A DNA stretch of 64,000 bases from Breviolum minutum Mf 1.05b.01 (GCA_000507305.1 DF239109.1:186001-250000), one strand, 5' to 3'; counted from the stretch's first letter, positions 22,234 to 32,583 are shown. The notes: generated by a model not told the origin, from the sequence alone. Program-made: numbers and translations.

Positions 22234-24023
22234 CTTTTGTCACGGGAGGACCTTTGCAAGTATTATGGCGTCGACATTATTTGTCCGGAGCTCGGCCACG
22301 AGGATGAAACCGAAAATTGCTGCAACAGGTGCTACCTCTTTGCTATTTGTGAAACTTTTTTCTTTAAAGAAAAACACAGGTTGAAGACTGCTGCAAAAAA
22401 ATGGTGAATGTATCCCAGGTTCCAGCACTACAAGGAACATGACGATTCCCAGCCGCTTCTTGTTCCGTCAGCTTGATTATGTACAGGCCGGGGGCCATTT
22501 GTTTTTTTTTCCTCGGTAGACTTCGACAACTTCCATGACAACCAACCAATCCCAGCTTGTTCCAGAAATGTTTGTTTCAAGTTTGTCTCTTTGTGTTTTT
22601 TGTGGTTGCCCAGATTGCCTTGGTTTCTGATATCTGGTCTTCTTCATGTTCGTCTTACTGATCGTTTGTATGACTCATTCAAATCACCCAACCTGTCCGC
22701 CACAGTTACAACCAGATGCTGATCAGATCACACTCTACGAAGTCATATGTCAATGCTCCCAGCCGTGCAGCGTGTGGTGATGTTCAACAAAAATCGTGTG
22801 GCAGGGATTTTGTTAGATTTTTAACTTGTTCGAAGTCACCTAAAGTTGTTGCAACTGTTTTTTTTTGCTGAGTTGCATCTTTCAGAAAAGCAATCCATGA
22901 AGTGAACCACTTTTTAAAATCCCGTTGATTTCGACAAATGAAGACGAGGTAAAAAGGCTGAGTCCATCCAGTCCGCAGGGAACTTCATGAGTTCCTTAGA
23001 TCTCAACTCGTTTTGTCAATTCCTCCCATACCTCTGAGGCCGAGATGAAATCGATGACAACGTCCGGGCACTTGGAGTTGGTGGAGAGGTGAGAGTTTCT
23101 TTTTAGGTGACTTTCATTTGGGATAAGTAGCTTCTAAAGATGACATCCCAATAAAAAGAAGAGCAACTTGTTTTTCCAATCCAAATAGTTGAATCATCTA
23201 TGATTTGTCAATCAAAACGTGTCATTCTGTTACTAGATTGTAGCTCAAAAAGATATCTCCGGAATTGTTTGTCAGGTTTCATGCATGGCTTTCAAACACA
23301 CAGGGCGATTCAATCATCAAAAAGCGGCTTCCAAAAATGACAGAGTAAGCCAGGTAAGGGGTGATCAAAACCCACAGAGTAATGTTGATGAAGACAGATC
23401 GCAGAAATTGCCGCACTTCTTCCCCTAGCTACAATGATCCTCCATTGTCTCATCCTCTTATCATGGTCTTATAAGTTGTATTCCTATATGGAGGCAGATG
23501 ACTTTTGACATGCAATAATTTTCCTCCCCAGGGTGAAATCATCCCAAGAGATGAACCATTTGTTCGTGAGTACTGAGTACATAATGTAATCCTTCCATTT
23601 AAACTCACCTCAAAATTCACTCGAGTCTTGTGGATCACCCAGATATGATTGCGAAGGTTAGTCAAAAGCAATACGTTTATTCTCCATTTTTTTTTGAAAC
23701 ACAGCAATTTCAACTTGTGACAGTTGTTGCGATGACGTTTGTGTCCAACAAATCCAGGGATTTTATCCAATTGTTAATTCCATTCAAGGAAGAAGTTTGG
23801 TGCGGGGAAAGGTTGGGACATTTTCCTGGAATTTTACAAACAACCCAATGTCAAGACTGATTCTTCGGGACCTGAGATTGTTCCCCCCCCAAAAAAAAGG
23901 GTCGCACCACGGTTTCAACGCATCGGCAGAATCGAGGATATCGATTCAACTCGTGATGCGGGATCTCGCTACTCATTGTCTGTGAGGTTCGGTATGGTTC
24001 TGTCAGGAAACTGCTATGCCTGA
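22234..24023 (+). CDS. eight-exon gene model, about 209 aa shown
   Basis: Exons 22234-22328, 22419-22461, 22706-22771, 23000-23088, 23276-23344, 23429-23465, 23705-23811 and 23900-24023 (TGA at 24021). Every junction agrees in phase. Tags: REDLCKYYGVDIICPELGHE; FQHYKEHDDSQPLL; LQPDADQITLYEVICQCSQP; SSHTSEAEMKSMTTSGHLEL; FHAWLSNTQGDSIIKKRLP; YNDPPLSHPLIM; QLVTVVAMTFVSNKSRDFIQ; RFQRIGRIEDIDSTRDAGSR. Exons 4 and 5 have clear signals (TTCCTTAG, AG|GTGAGA, TTTGTCAG, A|GTAAGC). Donor choice is uncertain in exons 2, 3 and 7, which also have alternative frames. 5' end missing. Cys-rich N-terminal part; otherwise unrecognised. Confidence 0.5.
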
Positions 24024-24506
24024 GGAGAAAAATGCATTTGGAGCATGTATCAATTGTTGAAATGGGTGAAGAAAATCTGCTTGGTTTGGAATTGGCAACT
24101 TTTACTTAATTTCAAAAGAAAACTCACTTGTTGGGAAACCGTTGAGTGGTGATCTTGAACTTGGAAGTCTGCAAGCAAAAAACGGTGACCTTGTTTTTAG
24201 TTCGAGGTGAATCTAGACAAAAGCTGGACGCTCATAGGTGACAAATCATCCCAAGAAGTGACTGCTGTAAACCTTCCCTCGTGACAAGTTTCTTCCAGGT
24301 TGTGACATCAATTACTTTGGGGTTGTTGGAACCTTGCCCAGTCTGCCCAAAATGACATTATTATATGTCACCAGCTGCTGGAGTTATCAATACTTCTGTA
24401 AGTTATATTTTTATACCCACTTGTGATTGAGATGAACATAAGGCAAATGTGAATTTAGGCCTTCAACTCTGAATTCAAAAAAAATGCATCGAACCACCTG
24501 GCCCAG
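24024..24506. other. no supported gene
   Basis: Spacer after the stop at 24021; probably 3' UTR plus intergenic DNA or intron. Confidence 0.35.
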
Positions 24507-24660
24507 GGATATGGCATCAGATGCAACCCCTGGCAGTGGTTTGCAATCTCAGGGGATGGAGGTCACATACAAAGATTTCAAGAGTTCCTATTTGTGGCGA
24601 CCGCAGCCGAGAACACACCAAAAAGGGTGGTTTAGAAATGGCATTTTCCAAGCATGATGT
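24507..24660 (+). CDS. coding island, two good frames
   Basis: After CACCTGGCCCAG, phase 0 gives GYGIRCNPWQWFAISGDGGH and FVATAAENTPKRV to a TAG. The alternative gives MASDATPGSGLQSQGMEVTY then KDFKSSYLW, and could be a first exon. Codon bias does not decide between them. Confidence 0.35.
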
Positions 24661-24696
24661 TCCATTTTGGTTTGGAAGTAAACGTAAATTGCCCAG

Positions 24697-24908
24697 GAAT
24701 AGTCATCTTTCCGGAAATAGTGATGCTTCAAAGTTGTTCTCTTATTGGCTCTTATGTACCTGGGGACGAAAGGCAATCTCCTACTATTTGCAAAGAGGTT
24801 AGACCATGTCACAGCAAGTCCATTGATTCCTATCCTCAAAACAACTATACTGCTGATGGGCGGAGCTTAGTGTTTTTTGCTTCTTTCAATGCCAGTTCCA
24901 AGTGCTGA
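24697..24908 (+). CDS. candidate exon or ORF
   Basis: Open for about 70 codons after AAATTGCCCAG: IVMLQSCSLIGSYVPGDERQ, then DSYPQNNYTADGRSLVFFAS to a TGA. Possible donor GAG|GTTAGA at 24799. Confidence 0.35.
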
Positions 24909-25408
24909 ATACCAAGTAGAGGGCCGGCAACCATACTTATCAATCACTTAGAATTTTCTGAGATTGGTTTTAAACTGGGAAGTCAAACATGCTGTTGTTC
25001 ATCTCTACTTGGGCTAAAAAACAGTGCTACGGACTCGCCATGATGCAGTGAACAACTCACCTACAACGACCGTTTTAAACGGCCCATGAAGCAGTAGATT
25101 CCATCTGCAAAACATTGTGGTTATTTTTCCATTTTGGTTTTTCCGGGAAAGGGCGGTGTGGCTCATGTTTTACCACAAAAATGAGTTTATAGACCCGGCA
25201 AATGTATCCAAATGTTGCAATCTACGCGGTCTAGGTGAGATGTCAAACTCTACGTTTATAATTTATTCACTACCGTAGCACTACACTGGCCCTTCAAAGT
25301 GTTTTGGGAAATCATTGCCATTTTTCATTAGTTAAGTTCATTGGAAATATCCATTATCCTCACAGGCATGGCAACTTCAACCCACCAATCGAGGCTCCTT
25401 AACTTCAG

Positions 25409-25490
25409 ATGTGCAGTTGTCACAGCCAAGCCTTCCATCGTCGGAACGCACAGCGGTCTGGGGGTGGGGTACTAGACAGGCAGCATCTTT
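25409..25490 (+). CDS. candidate exon, unknown protein
   Basis: TTAACTTCAG acceptor. Phase 1 gives VQLSQPSLPSSERTAVWGWG with G/C-leaning third positions. Phase 0 gives SCHSQAFHRRNAQRSGGGVL and is open to 25527. The shared island suggests coding. Confidence 0.35.
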
Positions 25491-25936
25491 GTAGCCATTT
25501 GAATCCATGAAATCTTTGTTTTGATGCTGGTGATGTGGTAAGTTCTTCAAGATAGGGTTGGATTTAATCACCATTCCTCCTTTTTGGGGGGGGGTTAAGA
25601 TGAAACCCATTTCAATCAGTGATTTTTCAAGCCAACGAGAAAAGGACCAACAATGAAGATCAACACTTCACATTGACATTCAAGGGTATTATGTGCACGC
25701 AACGTCTTGAATTTACCTGATGTAAAAAGATCCCAGAAGCTGAGAACTGAAGCCTAGTTGCAAATTTAACAAGTTTCCTTTTACATTTCTCCTCATCACA
25801 CTTTCACAAGACGATCTCCTCCCATGTTTTCCCACCAAATTGAATTCCTCGCCACAAAAAATCCGCGGATGCACGGCAATCTTAGGATCCAATCCGAAGT
25901 GAACATGGGCGAGTTAGTCAATGTAACAACAAACAG

Positions 25937-26026
25937 GTGGCTCCGTGGGACTTGGAACACCGAAGCAAACGCACAGAAGATCAGGGGTGCCGTCTAGGCG
26001 ATGTGACCAAACTGCCCACTTCATGA
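25937..26026 (+). CDS. candidate exon, possibly terminal
   Basis: After ACAACAAACAG, phase 0 reads WDLEHRSKRTEDQGCRLGDV then TKLPTS and TGA. An overlapping phase-2 frame (WLRGTWNTEANAQKIRGAV) is equally biased and may use donor AGGG|GTGCCG. Confidence 0.35.
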   Translation: MAPWDLEHRSKRTEDQGCRLGDVTKLPTS

Positions 26027-26091
26027 CTATCCAAATGGTTTTGGTTCAGACGCTTCTTGTTTCTTGATGAATTTGCATGTTTATCTAGCCA

Positions 26092-26131
26092 CAGATGACC
26101 CGATCACCCGACTCCCAAGTTGTTGATATGG
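26092..26131 (+). CDS. possible short exon
   Basis: TTATCTAGCCACAG then MTRSPDSQVVDM before ATG|GTTCAG. Short, hence weak. Confidence 0.25.
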
Positions 26132-26385
26132 TTCAGATTTTTTGATACTTCGAGCAGATCAGATAAAAATCAATTGTTTTTTTCAAGTTGCATGGAATTA
26201 GGCATCACAAAAATGTTCACGGATTACCTTGCACTCCAAAAGCCACCAACCTCAAGAGTATGTTCAGAGAAATAGTCTACGTAGACTTATAGATCCTGAG
26301 AAGAGGTCGTTTACACTCCCTGAAACGAACAGCAAGTTCGCCCCTGAAAAAGGCGGATTTTCATTCTCCAACCATTGATTTTCAG

Positions 26386-26520
26386 GGGCTTGCTATCAGT
26401 TTCATGGTTGGCCTTGCAGGCCAAAATGTGCCTTTGTTGCTACCTTTGTTGCTACTCCCATCACGACCATTGCTACTCCCGGCTTTTAACCATTCCCAAG
26501 TTCCAAGAAACATCCACTGA
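26386..26520 (+). CDS. candidate exon with hydrophobic stretch
   Basis: GATTTTCAG then GLAISFMVGLAGQNVPLLLP and further Leu/Pro, ending QVPRNIH and TGA. Could be a membrane segment. The Leu/Pro part comes from short direct DNA repeats (CCTTTGTTGCTA), so it may be low-complexity artefact. Confidence 0.3.
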   Translation, partial: GLAISFMVGLAGQNVPLLLPLLLLPSRPLLLPAFNHSQVPRNIH

Positions 26521-26653
26521 TTGCCTCAGCAAAGGTCACTTTTTGACATGACGCGGGCGTGACTTTTCCAAGACATTCAACCAGTTTCAGCTTGAAAAGT
26601 CTAAGCGCATTGTATACCCTGGATCTTTTTTCAGGCTACTAGGAGCAGGTTAG

Positions 26654-26854
26654 AAAACGAAATTTTCCAAATATATGACCAAAGATTGGGAAGATGGTGA
26701 TCATGTTGTTATCTTTGCCACCTGGAGTGTCATCAAAACCACTGGAAACGGAGGCGTGAGATGCTGCACCGTTGGTTGGCAGCCAATATGCAGGAGGTGC
26801 AACTGTTCCAGCATTTGGGATGAAGTGAACCGGGAAAGGCCACTCTTCCATTAG
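26654..26854 (+). CDS. Cys-rich exon, possibly terminal
   Basis: From GCAGGTTAG an uninterrupted 66-codon frame: WEDGDHVVIFATWSVIKTTG then VRCCTVGWQPICRRCNCSSI and WDEVNRERPLFH, stop 26852. Five cysteines in a C-C-x6-C-x2-C-x-C spacing suggest a small metal-binding or disulphide unit. The overlapping 70-codon minus ORF has weaker third-position bias. Confidence 0.45.
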   Translation, partial: KTKFSKYMTKDWEDGDHVVIFATWSVIKTTGNGGVRCCTVGWQPICRRCNCSSIWDEVNRERPLFH

Positions 26855-26989
26855 CTAGGGTTCCATGAGGCCCGATGAGTTTGGTTGTAGTACTTCATCA
26901 TGAGCAAATGAGTTGGTTTTGGATTGAACATCGATTGTATTTGGTCATTACAAGAAGAACCTTAAGAAGGCTTTATTTCGCCCAAACAG

Positions 26990-27115
26990 AGGGCAGCTCG
27001 ATCCAAGAAGTGTCAAGCTTGGAAAGTTCAATAAGCTGCTTCTCAAATGTCACGTGACATGCACCAACATAAACTCAACAGGAAGCACGGAATCAAACCA
27101 AGGATTTTGGTTGCT
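26990..27115 (+). CDS. well-bounded exon, unknown protein
   Basis: TTTCGCCCAAACAG acceptor and CT|GTAAGT donor. Phase 2 in and out, 41 codons: LDPRSVKLGKFNKLLLKCHV then TNINSTGSTESNQGFWL. One of the cleaner exons. No known family recognised. Confidence 0.55.
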
Positions 27116-27239
27116 GTAAGTATGAATGCACTAAGCACCCATTATGAATACACTAAGCACATTGACATGATTCCCCTCCCTATCATAATAGCCATAGCCC
27201 CTGAAATGTTATGCTTGGAAGCAGTTTGTTTCCTTTTAG

Positions 27240-27391
27240 AATGGCTTCCTCACAAAAGCCATGTTACTTTGAGGCGCTGTTATCCTGACAATGAGGCTTC
27301 GAAAGGGCCCACCCCTGCTTACACAAATCCTGCACTGAGACCAACGGAGAACGTTTGGAACGTGGAGAAGCCATTGGCACTCCACGTTTAG
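27240..27391 (+). CDS. candidate exon, unknown protein
   Basis: TTTCCTTTTAG then WLPHKSHVTLRRCYPDNEAS, PAYTNPALRPTENVW, open to a TAG with possible donors AAC|GTTTGG and AAC|GTGGAG. Its phase does not join directly to the 26990 exon. Confidence 0.4.
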
Positions 27392-27439
27392 TCTGGCCCT
27401 TGGTTCCCCTCCGTTCCAATCGGTTGGTGGCCGCAACAG

Positions 27440-27587
27440 ACCTCCATGTTGCATCAAGAAATTTAACCAGATGGTATTTGAAGTTCTCAACAAGGTGATG
27501 GTTTTGGCATCACAGGCATTTCTTCCAATCGCAAGCCGTTTGCGGCTGATGGGAAAGGGTGCGAACCCTACAATTCTTCACTCCTAA
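27440..27587 (+). CDS. candidate exon, possibly terminal
   Basis: GTGGCCGCAACAG then PPCCIKKFNQMVFEVLNK and VMVLASQAFLPIASRLRLMG to a TAA at 27585. A donor at AAG|GTGATG (27494) is an alternative right end. Confidence 0.45.
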
Positions 27588-27947
27588 GAATCATCCCTTC
27601 CAGACCAAGAACCCAAACTGCGAATGGGACGCACTTTGATCGCATGGAAAGACTAGCCCAGAGGGCCTTTTGGTCCTCAAAAATCTAAGGGTCATACATT
27701 TCACCCGACAGATTTTGGGACACCCAAACAGTGCTCCTCAGATGCATCGACCTAAGCTTACATTACAATGATTTCCGTCCTCCTTGTTCGGTGAAGCCAC
27801 CTCGCCCAACTTCACATCACTCATAAGTTTGGAAGCTGTTGGAAACATCTAACAGCAAACTTACTCTAAGATGATGACTGGGGGGCAGATTTTTGGAAAT
27901 ACAATTACCAGTTACCTCCCCAACAGAAAAAGAAACAAAGAATACAA
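27588..27947. other. no supported gene
   Basis: Spacer between a possible stop and the MITE at 27948. Confidence 0.35.
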
Positions 27948-28049
27948 GGGTGTTTCCAAAAGTAGGGGGTACCCCAAAATGGATGGTTTATAATGGAAAA
28001 CCCTATTAAAATGGATGATTTGGGGGTACCACTATTTTCGGAAACCCCC
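27948..28049. mobile_element. MITE family 1, copy E
   Basis: 102-bp near-palindrome, termini GGGTGTTTCC and GGAAACCCCC, flanked by ACAA on both sides. Ends 58 bp before an ATG in good context, so it may lie in a promoter or 5' leader. Confidence 0.85.
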
Positions 28050-28107
28050 ACAACAACAATTGAGAACCACGGTACCACCAGCCACAACCTCACCAGCCTT
28101 GTTTGCC

Positions 28108-28927
28108 ATGGCCGATGGTAAGAAGATGCCAAAGGTGATTGGAATTTCAGGCCCTACACGTGCTGGCAAAACCACCTTGTTCCTTGGCACAGGCCGTATA
28201 GAACCTTTTCAGGCTGAAAACTCAACAATCACCGCGAACTAAAATTAAAAACGGTCTTAAATTAAGGTTGTTTTTTAGTTCGCGAAAACAACACCGCGAA
28301 CTAAAATTTTAAGTCGCGAACTAAATGATTTTAAGTCGCGACTTAAAATTTAAAATAAGGTCGCGACCTTATTTTGAAAATTAAGGTCGCAGCATGACAG
28401 TTTTGAGAGTTTTGAGAGTTCTGAGAGTTGCAGGGTCAATGGGATTTTTGAATTTCTTGCCTTCAGGATCGATGAGAGTTTTCAAATTATTTGTGTTTCG
28501 TGAGGTCTTTGTGTGGCTGACAATTATCGGGGTCCCAAAACTAAATCCTTCTCAAGTAGAATTGACTATGTCTTGGCGATTGAAGGAGTCTCAATTTTTG
28601 CGACATCCTCCCATATTTGTATGTGTGCATATATATATATATGAATATATAGATATATATATATATATGTACCATACATACACCTAATTACACATACATC
28701 ATACACAGCTACTTTATATTTTTGTACAAAAGCTGACTTTCATTCCTTCAAAGATTCCTTACGACCTCAGATTGTGAGGTCTTATGGCATTGCCAACAAA
28801 ATTTGTCCTGGCTCCTTTTCCAAAAGCATGCCGCGACAATTTCAAAACGATCGCATCCAACGATTTATCAAGATGGAACAAGGAGTGTTGGCACAGAAGC
28901 GCCATAGAGCTGTGGGGTTTTGAACAG
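28108..28927 (+). CDS. 5' exons of a P-loop protein (kinase-like)
   Basis: ATG in GCCATGGCC context, preceded by AG acceptors at 28079 and 28095. MADGKKMPKVIGISGPTRAG then KTTLFLGTG. GPTRAGKT is a Walker A motif (GxxxxGKT) directly after a beta-strand-like VIGIS, as in uridine kinase/nicotinamide riboside kinase-type proteins. Exon ends at GGCC|GTATAG (28195, phase 1). The next phase-matching exon is 28827-28927: DNFKTIASNDLSRWNKECWH then RSAIELWGFEQ|GTACC. The second exon is less sure (another frame, FQNDRIQRFIKMEQGVLAQK, is open). ATP binding is inferred from the motif only; substrate unknown. Confidence 0.45.
28233..28391. repeat. cluster of TCGCGA-centred palindromes
   Basis: Contains a 22-bp perfect palindrome (28328-28349, core AAGTCGCGACTT) and a 24-bp perfect palindrome (28352-28375, core AAGGTCGCGACCTT), preceded by CGCGAACTAAAATT units in both orientations. 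AT-rich except for the CGCG cores. Starts about 40 bp after the P-loop exon. Confidence 0.85.
28629..28670. repeat. AT dinucleotide repeat
   Basis: Imperfect (AT)n with GAATAT and GATAT interruptions. Confidence 0.8.
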
Positions 28928-30127
28928 GTACCTTCTGTACTTGATTGTAAGGGTATCTACCTGATGTTTTTTTGGGGCACGCGGGGTACTACCGGATACG
29001 AACAAGGTGATGGTTTGACAAGAGTTTCTTTATCTATGGCCAAAATGGTCCATTTTGAGCAATGAGTAGTAGTTTTCAGATGGGTGGTTCAACCACCAAC
29101 TACAGTAGTCAGTTCTAGTTGTATTGCACCCTCACTATCGTTTTTTGTCCTAGTAGCGATACCTATTATGGGTTCTTACTTCTCATAAGGGAGGTGCTTG
29201 GTGCCACGGTTGGATTTTTGGGTGCTGTTTTGGGTGGGTGGTGCTTTGGTTGCCCTAAGGGAGGTGCTTGGTGCCATGGTTGGATCTTCACGTGCGGTTT
29301 TCAATGGGTGCTGTATTGACAGCCGTGTGAATACCACAGTTGACGACAAGAAAGCATGAATTGCAAATCACGGCTGCACGTGACGGACACAAAGCAAAGC
29401 TACTGTTTGAGCTTGTTCTGATGGTGACATGAAAGGTTTGGAGACGGGTCTGAGCGCTCAAACAAGCTCAAACAAGTCAATGAAAAAGAACATTGACAGA
29501 CATTTGTTTTTTGTTGCAGACAACCATATAAAACATCAAAAGTGGAAGATATCACAAAATGTTTGACCATGACCTGTGACAATGCCACGGATGGCACCCG
29601 TTTCCCATTGTTGGAGCGTGACTTGAAAATCTTTTCCTTCTTTAAATTGAAATTGTTTTGGAGCAGTGCGACACCATCGACATAGACATGTGCTCAGGTG
29701 GTAGTTTTTGGGGGGAACGAAGAACACTGACAAGGAGCGTGAACATGAAGTTGCCGTTTTGGTGTGCTGTAGATGTTTTCTGAAACAAACATGCTATTTG
29801 AGGTCTATGCTGATGTAATTTTAGGAAAGAACCCTCGTTCTACCAACCAACGGTTTCATTTAGGGGATCCGAATTACAATCAGCAAACCCCAAATTGGAC
29901 GGACCGAAACTTAGTTTCATTCGCTTTAGGAGACCAAAAAATATTGCACCCAAATTGAACCCCCTAAGCCCCCAAATATCACCTAAAACCTCTTGGGATT
30001 TGGCCAATTGCGATAGGAATCCGGTTGGGCGATTTGCAAGAAGAACAGTTGAATTTGCCATTTTGGTTTCGGGTGACAGTCAATTTACAACACTCCACCC
30101 AAAATATGTTGAATCGAAAATGCCCAG
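28928..30127. other. no firm exon
   Basis: Includes a local duplication at 29188-29310. The plus frame 29895-30221 (108 codons) starts at a non-ATG and overlaps the better 30128 exon. Confidence 0.3.
29188..29310. repeat. imperfect two-copy tandem repeat
   Basis: AGGGAGGTGCTTGGTGCC occurs at about 29188 and 29258, each followed by a GGTTGGAT(T/C)TT stretch and TGGGTG(C)TG-rich DNA. Period near 70 bp. Confidence 0.6.
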
Positions 30128-30241
30128 ATGTTGCCTCGCCGCCGAAACAAGATGCATAGGAAACCCGCTGAGTGGTTATTGCGTCAGCATCATTGGGTTC
30201 CTGAGATTTCAACAGATGTGATTGGGATGTTTTGTTGTTGA
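30128..30241 (+). CDS. candidate basic exon, unknown protein
   Basis: AAAATGCCCAG then MLPRRRNKMHRKPAEWLLRQ and HHWVPEISTDVIGMFCC to TGA. Entry phase 0. The initial Met could also be a true start. Confidence 0.45.
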   Translation: MLPRRRNKMHRKPAEWLLRQHHWVPEISTDVIGMFCC

Positions 30242-30420
30242 TAGAAGTGCCTGAGCAAAGATGGAAAAATCGACAATAGACATAGAATATTCAATTTCTA
30301 TCACCCGAAGGTGACTTGGTTGAATTGTGTTTAGCCTTGCTTTTATGACAGATATGTGTTATTTTCATTTGTCGACCACGACTCAAATTTAGGGACCCGT
30401 TTTGTAAAGAATCTTTGCAG

Positions 30421-30612
30421 GTAAATGAGAAGTTGGTTGATAAGACACTTCGCTGGTTTCAAGGTTTTTTGGCAGTTTTTTATGCGCAGTTTTTGACGGA
30501 CGTGGAAAGAAACGAAAGTCCAAAGTATGGTGATGTTATATCCAAAAATGGCAGAGGCTGTTCATTTTTTATTCAGTGTATTCATAAGTTGAAGACAGAC
30601 ATAGGTCTCAGT
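30421..30612 (+). CDS. long candidate exon, unknown protein
   Basis: AGAATCTTTGCAG acceptor; 63 codons in phase 0: VNEKLVDKTLRWFQGFLAVF, YAQFLTDVERNESPKYGDVI, FFIQCIHKLKTDI, to ATAG|GTCTCA. Well-mixed composition typical of a folded protein. Confidence 0.5.
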
Positions 30613-30792
30613 CACATTTGATATCATCAATGATCCTGAATTGTATGACATGGTTTGAAACAACATTTTTGCGGTTGCATCTTGTGGTAAAATTACCACC
30701 AAAAAATATGTTTTTTTTCCAAAGCATGGAATTTATAAGTTCTATCACTTTTGGTCCCATGCCATTTATGATACATAATACCTGCATGGCAG

Positions 30793-30846
30793 TTGTTGAA
30801 CGTGTTAATTTGGCCGAACCCCAAGGACATCAAGCAACCTCACTGA
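30793..30846 (+). CDS. short candidate terminal exon
   Basis: CTGCATGGCAG then LLNVLIWPNPKDIKQPH and TGA. 13 of 17 third positions are G/C. An overlapping frame (VNLAEPQGHQATSLK) ends at AAA|GTGGAC. Confidence 0.35.
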   Translation: MLNVLIWPNPKDIKQPH

Positions 30847-31333
30847 AAGTGGACTGTTTGGGTTGGTCCTCCCAAGAATGACTTTGATTTTAGGTTGGGG
30901 ATTATGTTCAATATCCTTCACGCAGAAGTATCAAGGATTGCAGAAAAATTAGATCCAAAACTCACTGGTGGAATCTACACTGATTAGGTTGAAAGGATGA
31001 TAGAAATGATTATTCGACCAAAACTGTTGTCTTCGAGCCAGCCATGCTAGTGCACCAGTTTTTAGACATGTTTGTCTGGAGAACAAAAGTTGTTTCAACC
31101 CATGTCCATCTCATTTGGGCAGCGAAAACCCGTACCAATCAGAATTGTTTCATAAGAGAATCTGCGGTTTAATTGCCTCCTCAGTGAAGTATGTTGTTTG
31201 CCCAAATATCAACGTGTTTCAACTTTCGCTTTGTTCACTTCCGGTCCAAAGGTGTTCTGTTTGATTCCAAGGCAGGATTCCTACTACAAGCATGGCTCAG
31301 CAATGACCACGGAAATGACTACATGGGACACCT

Positions 31334-31647
31334 GACTGGAAAGTCATTGGAGGTTTGTGGTAGGATATGACTGGAAAGTCATGGGAGACTTGTGGTAGGA
31401 TACGACTGGAAAGTGATGGGAGATTTGTGGTAGGATATGACTGCAAAGTCATGGGAGATTGTGGTAGGATATGACTGGAAAGTCATGAGAGATTTGTGGT
31501 AGGATATTACTGGAAAGTCATGGGAGACTTGTGGTAGGATATTACTGGAAAGTCATTGGAGGTTTGTGGTAGGATATGACTGGAAAGTCATTGGAGACTT
31601 GTGGTAGGATATTACTGGAAAGTCATTGGAGGTTTGTGGTAGGATAC
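31334..31647. repeat. 35-bp tandem repeat, nine copies
   Basis: Unit begins GACTGGAAAGTCATTGGAGG and continues TTTGTGGTAGGATAT. One copy is 34 bp; copies differ at a few sites (TTGGAGG, TGGGAGA, TGAGAGA). Diverged partial copies recur at 32432 and 32460. Confidence 0.95.
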
Positions 31648-31734
31648 CAGTTGTACGTGGCGGAAGTTTCAAGAATAGGAAACCTATAGGACAGATTGGT
31701 TTGTTGTGAGTCACGGATGACAAATAAGTGTCCA

Positions 31735-32015
31735 ACTGTCTAACTGACTAATTGACTAGCTGACTAGTGAACTCACTGACTGATTGACTAATTAACTGAC
31801 TGACTACCTAGCTAACTCACCAACTGACTATCTAATTGACTAAGTGACTACTTGACTAGCTAGCTAACCGACTGATTGACCAACTGACGAATTAACTGAC
31901 TGAATAACTGACTACATGACTATACCTGACTAACTAGCTAACTGACGAACCGACTAATTGACTACCTGACAAATTAGCCACCTGACGAATTGACTAACTC
32001 GCTGATTGACCAACT
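31735..32015. repeat. degenerate tetranucleotide-like array
   Basis: Long run of CTGACTAATTGACTAGCTGA-like sequence: irregular iterations of TGAC/TAAC/TAGC with 4-bp and 12-bp substructure. Confidence 0.85.
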
Positions 32016-32311
32016 GACCATGCAGCACTAGCAGTGACCACCAGGTAAGCTACGAACACTGGTTGTTGGAGAAGGATGTAGGGGTACAATCAGATCCTTG
32101 ATTTTCTACTAGGATTTTGGCTAGGAGAGCAGGGAGAGCAGGAATATGCCTGTTATATTCACAAGTAGGTGGTAGGTGCGACTCAGACAAATTGGGGCAG
32201 CAGAGGGCCCTTATTCCTCAATAGATGGGAGTTGCAGCTAAAATTGTCGAGCTCTCGTGCATGATTGCAGACACAAGATGTTGCATTTCGTGAACCGGAA
32301 AAAATGCTCAG

Positions 32312-32367
32312 GATCATCATGAAGCCATCGACCACCAGCATGTTTTAGCAGCACTTCAAGCTACTCA
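32312..32367 (+). CDS. candidate short exon
   Basis: AAAATGCTCAG then DHHEAIDHQHVLAALQAT before CA|GTAAGA. His-rich. Phase 0 in, 2 out. Confidence 0.4.
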
Positions 32368-32583
32368 GTAAGAAGAGTTGCGGCAAAAGTTCGTCGCATA
32401 AAGCCAAAAATTCTCATTGGAATCACCCACTGACTGGAAAGTCATGCGAGGGTGGGAGATGACTGGAAAGTCACAGGGGATTGGACAGTTGACCTTGATG
32501 TCTGCGGTCATGACTGACGGAACATTCACCCTTCTCTCCATGTCCAAAATCATTCCCCAAGTCAATTGCACCTGGATTAGCAG

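Noticed and set aside
31334..31647. CRISPR-like array
   Set aside because: Units are contiguous 35-bp repeats without unique spacers, in a eukaryotic context.
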